DNA of 8,117 nucleotides from Verrucomicrobia bacterium UBA1727. GTDB taxonomy: Bacteria; Verrucomicrobiota; Kiritimatiellia; RFP12; UBA1067. Positions 6,022 through 8,117 of the stretch are shown in pieces (within the stretch, counting starts at the first letter, position 1; every line of letters begins with the position of its first letter). The notes beneath the pieces were generated by a model. It did no database searches and was not told the origin of the DNA. It saw nothing but the letters and a program-made list of their open reading frames with translations. Location of the stretch: the NCBI GenBank assembly GCA_002315875.1, contig DCIL01000078.1:26446-34562 (forward strand), in the 5' to 3' direction. The position numbers and the translations under genes are program-made.

Positions 6022-7944
6022 ATGAATTCAGCGATAATCCTTTTTGCCGCGGTCACGCTTAACGGTCCGATCGGCGAGCGTCTCAACCTGATGATCGAGA
6101 ACCACGTCGTCAAGACGGACATCGATTATCTCACCGCGCCTTTCTTCGAGAAGACCGAGCGTCGCTGGCGTTGGCAGAGCGAGTTCTGGGGAAAGTACAT
6201 GCACGCGGCGGTTCCGTTTCAGGAATACTCCCGTTCGGAGAAACTCGCGGCAAAGATTGACCGCGGCATCGAGCGGATGCTCGCATCGCAGGAGGAGTGC
6301 GGCTACATCGGCAACTATCCGGACGATCTGCGTATGGGCGAGGGCTGGGACGTTTGGGGTTGCAAGTATACGATGATGGGACTTCTCCATTACTACGACG
6401 GAGCGTTGAAGCGCGGGGATAAGTCCGCGGCGGATCGTACGCTCGCGTCGTGCCGCCGCCTCTGCGACTACATCATCGGCGAGATTGGTCCTAATGGCAA
6501 GCGCAAGCGCGAGCTCTGGCAGACCGGCAACTGGTCCGGCTACGCTTCGAGCTCGATTCTCGAACCTGTGGTCTGGCTTTACAAGCGCACGAAGGAGAAG
6601 AAGTATCTTGATTTCGCCGCGTACATCGTGCGTGGCATCGAGAAGCCCGAGTCCGGTCCGCGGCTCATCGATCTCGCGCTCAAGGGCGTGGCGGTGGCGG
6701 ACCGCAACGGCTACGGGAACGATCCCGAGACCCACGGCGGCTATGTGATGAAGCACAACCGCTGGAAGGCGTACGAGATGATGAGCTGCTATCAGGGGCT
6801 TCTCGAATACTGGGAAGTGACGGGCGAGCAGCGTTGTCTCGATGCCGCGCGGATGACGGGCGAAAACATCATCGCCACCGAGATCAACCTTGCCGGTGGC
6901 TGCGCCTCGAGCGAAGCGTGGTTTCATGGACGTGACAAGCAGCATCTGCCTTATGTTCATCTGCAGGAGACGTGCGTGACGACGACCTGGATGCGCTTCT
7001 GCGAAAAGCTTCTCGCCATCACTCGCGATCCGAAGTGGGCGGACGAGATCGAGCGTTCGTTCTACAACATCTATCTTGCCGCGATGAAACCGGACGGCTC
7101 CACCTTCGCCGCGTACGTTCCGCTTTCCGGTGTCAAGTATTACGGACACGACCACTGCGACATGCACCAGAACTGCTGCAATGCGAATGGTCCCCGCGGC
7201 GCGCTCTGTTTCCTTCGTGAGTTCTTCAAGGCGGACGGCAATGCCGCGGTGCTGAACTTCTACGCATCCGCGCTGATGGAAGATCGGTTGGCGGACGGGC
7301 GGCGCGTTTCGTTCGAGATGTACACCGTCTATCCGCGACAGGGAACTGCTCGCATCGTGAGCCACACCGCCGGCGTCGGCAAGGTGCCGCTCAAGCTGCG
7401 CATTCCGTCGTGGAGCGCGAACACGATCGTCAAGCTCAACGGCAGCGAACTCAAGGGTGTGAAGGGCGGTTCCTACTACACGATCGAGCGCGAGTGGAAG
7501 CTCGGCGACACCGTGGAGATTAAGTTCGATCTCAGCGTCAAGGCGCACTTCACCGATTTCGGCAAGGCGGCCGCCAAGCCCGGACCTTTCGCGGGTAAGG
7601 GGTCGAAGGCGACGCTTCGTCCGCATCACGTTGCCTTCACTCGCGGACCGATTCTGCTTGCTCGAGACAACCGCTTCAACGATGGTGATCTCGCCGAGCC
7701 GTATCGCGAGTCGATCGCGTGGGATCAGTCCGCGCTCAAGGATTTCAAGCCGGTCGTCACGCCGTCCGACGATATCTGGATGACCTTCACCGCGACACTT
7801 CCGATCGGAGTCCACACCGAGAATCCAGAAGGTTCGCTTCGCTCCACCGTATACTTCTGTGATTACGCTTCAGCCGGCAATCGTTGGTCGCGGCAGAATT
7901 ATTACCGCACCTGGTTCCCGATTGAATACGGTCCGACCGAATGA
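6022..7944 (+). CDS. GH127/DUF1680-type glycoside hydrolase (putative beta-L-arabinofuranosidase)
   Basis: A 640-aa protein. An (alpha/alpha)-type catalytic domain fills most of residues about 20-400 (ENHVVKTDIDYLTAPF, WQSEFWGK, GGYVMKHNRWKAYEMMSCYQGLLEYW), followed by beta-sandwich regions (about 410-510, LKLRIPSWS) and a C-terminal section (HHVAFTRGPILLARD). The residues that define the cysteine-glycosidase centre of HypBA1 are all present: general acid/base E298 (SSEAWF), zinc ligands E316 and C318 (QETC), and the cysteine pair C385-C386 (QNCCNANGPR), with C385 the predicted nucleophile. Activity on terminal beta-L-arabinofuranose of plant glycans is the known family function; related DUF1680 families (for example GH146) share this core, so the exact family and substrate are uncertain. 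The N-terminus (NSAIILFAAVTLNG) is hydrophobic but short and lacks positive charge, so export is unclear. AAGGGAG at 6007-6013 is 8 bases upstream. Confidence 0.88.
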   Translation: MNSAIILFAAVTLNGPIGERLNLMIENHVVKTDIDYLTAPFFEKTERRWRWQSEFWGKYMHAAVPFQEYSRSEKLAAKIDRGIERMLASQEECGYIGNYPDDLRMGEGWDVWGCKYTMMGLLHYYDGALKRGDKSAADRTLASCRRLCDYIIGEIGPNGKRKRELWQTGNWSGYASSSILEPVVWLYKRTKEKKYLDFAAYIVRGIEKPESGPRLIDLALKGVAVADRNGYGNDPETHGGYVMKHNRWKAYEMMSCYQGLLEYWEVTGEQRCLDAARMTGENIIATEINLAGGCASSEAWFHGRDKQHLPYVHLQETCVTTTWMRFCEKLLAITRDPKWADEIERSFYNIYLAAMKPDGSTFAAYVPLSGVKYYGHDHCDMHQNCCNANGPRGALCFLREFFKADGNAAVLNFYASALMEDRLADGRRVSFEMYTVYPRQGTARIVSHTAGVGKVPLKLRIPSWSANTIVKLNGSELKGVKGGSYYTIEREWKLGDTVEIKFDLSVKAHFTDFGKAAAKPGPFAGKGSKATLRPHHVAFTRGPILLARDNRFNDGDLAEPYRESIAWDQSALKDFKPVVTPSDDIWMTFTATLPIGVHTENPEGSLRSTVYFCDYASAGNRWSRQNYYRTWFPIEYGPTE

Positions 7945-7949
7945 CCCTC

Positions 7950-7979
7950 TTGACTGAGGACGCGTAAAAGTGATACAAT
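7950..7979 (+). promoter_or_regulatory. Sigma70-type promoter with extended -10
   Basis: TTGACT (7950-7955), an 18-base spacer, then TACAAT (7974-7979), preceded directly by TGA (7971-7973), which fits the extended -10 TGn motif. Each hexamer differs from consensus at one position. Transcription should begin near 7985-7988 and would drive the RRM gene. It begins six bases after the stop of the glycosidase gene and is the only convincing promoter in the window. Confidence 0.75.
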
Positions 7980-7985
7980 TCGCGT

Positions 7986-8049
7986 GCTTTGGATTGTGAG
8001 GGCGGGTGCTTTCGAGTTCAGGCATTAACAAAAACAAGGAAAGAATCAG
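7986..8049 (+). other. 5' leader of the RRM gene
   Basis: An untranslated leader of about 60 bases between the predicted transcription start and ATG 8050. The first half is G/T-rich and the second half A-rich. AAGGA at 8036-8040, with a 9-base spacer, is the ribosome binding site. I see no strong hairpin or known riboswitch. Self-binding by the encoded RNA-binding protein is possible but untested. Confidence 0.45.
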
Positions 8050-8117
8050 ATGGAAATCTATGTTGGTAACCTCGCGTACGCGACGACCGACGATGGTCTG
8101 AAGGCGGCGTTCGCGGC
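8050..8117 (+). CDS. RRM-domain RNA-binding protein, 3'-truncated by window edge
   Basis: Only the first 22 codons are inside the window. They read MEIYVGNLAYATTDDGLKAAF. IYVGNL at residues 3-8 is the RNP-2 motif on the first beta strand of an RNA recognition motif, and TTDDGLKAAF fits the first RRM helix. Stand-alone single-RRM proteins of about 80-120 aa occur in cyanobacteria, proteobacteria and PVC bacteria, and are often glycine-rich or cold-induced; they bind single-stranded RNA. The gene has its own strong promoter and Shine-Dalgarno and is not part of the upstream gene run. The RNP-1 motif that would confirm the domain lies beyond the window. Confidence 0.85.
   Translation, partial: MEIYVGNLAYATTDDGLKAAFA

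Noticed and set aside
6028..7815. Long open frame (595 aa) on the minus strand opposite the glycosidase gene
   Set aside because: It is antisense to a gene with clear GH127 motifs. The translation is Arg/Leu/Val/His-rich with no recognisable domain, as expected for the complement of GC-biased codons.
7946..7959. CCTC/GAGG inverted repeat after the glycosidase stop as a terminator
   Set aside because: The stem is only 4 base pairs with a 6-base loop and no following T-run, and the loop is the -35 hexamer of the promoter.

Overview
The window is a densely packed bacterial segment, with every gene on the + strand. It is GC-rich but not extreme, and ATG, GTG and Shine-Dalgarno signals are used normally. 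Several features point to the PVC superphylum, perhaps Kiritimatiellota or Verrucomicrobiota: an orphan Tad-type membrane protein beside FHA and multi-PEGA proteins, a stand-alone RRM protein, a tandem-ACT protein, a GH127-type glycosidase, and heptanucleotide repeats inside a housekeeping gene. This assignment is inference; no rRNA or other taxonomic marker is present.

Layout. Positions 1-1412 hold the C-terminal two thirds of methionyl-tRNA synthetase (metG), interrupted by two purine-rich short-period repeat tracts. A tight envelope-related module follows: a short TadC/T2SS-F-like inner-membrane protein (1423-2220), a membrane-anchored FHA protein with a large extracytoplasmic part (2220-3500), and an exported protein with five PEGA repeats and a C-terminal small beta domain (3519-4832). 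Next come a TlyA-family rRNA 2'-O-methyltransferase (4829-5560), a tandem-ACT-domain protein (5572-6003) and a GH127/DUF1680-type glycoside hydrolase with all its expected metal and catalytic residues (6022-7944). A 105-base intergenic region carries a strong sigma70-type promoter with an extended -10, and drives the start of an RRM RNA-binding protein gene cut by the window end (8050-8117).

The seven genes from metG to the glycosidase are separated by gaps of at most 18 bases or overlap by 1-4 bases, and I see no promoter or terminator between them, so they could be one transcript. The roles are mixed: tRNA charging, envelope machinery, rRNA modification, small-molecule sensing and sugar-chain degradation. 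The part most likely to be a little-described system is the tadC-FHA-PEGA trio. It looks like a cut-down, ATPase-less fragment of a Tad/type II secretion-like apparatus, coupled to a phosphothreonine-reading transmembrane protein and a PEGA-repeat protein. No RNA genes, CRISPR arrays or insertion sequences were seen.
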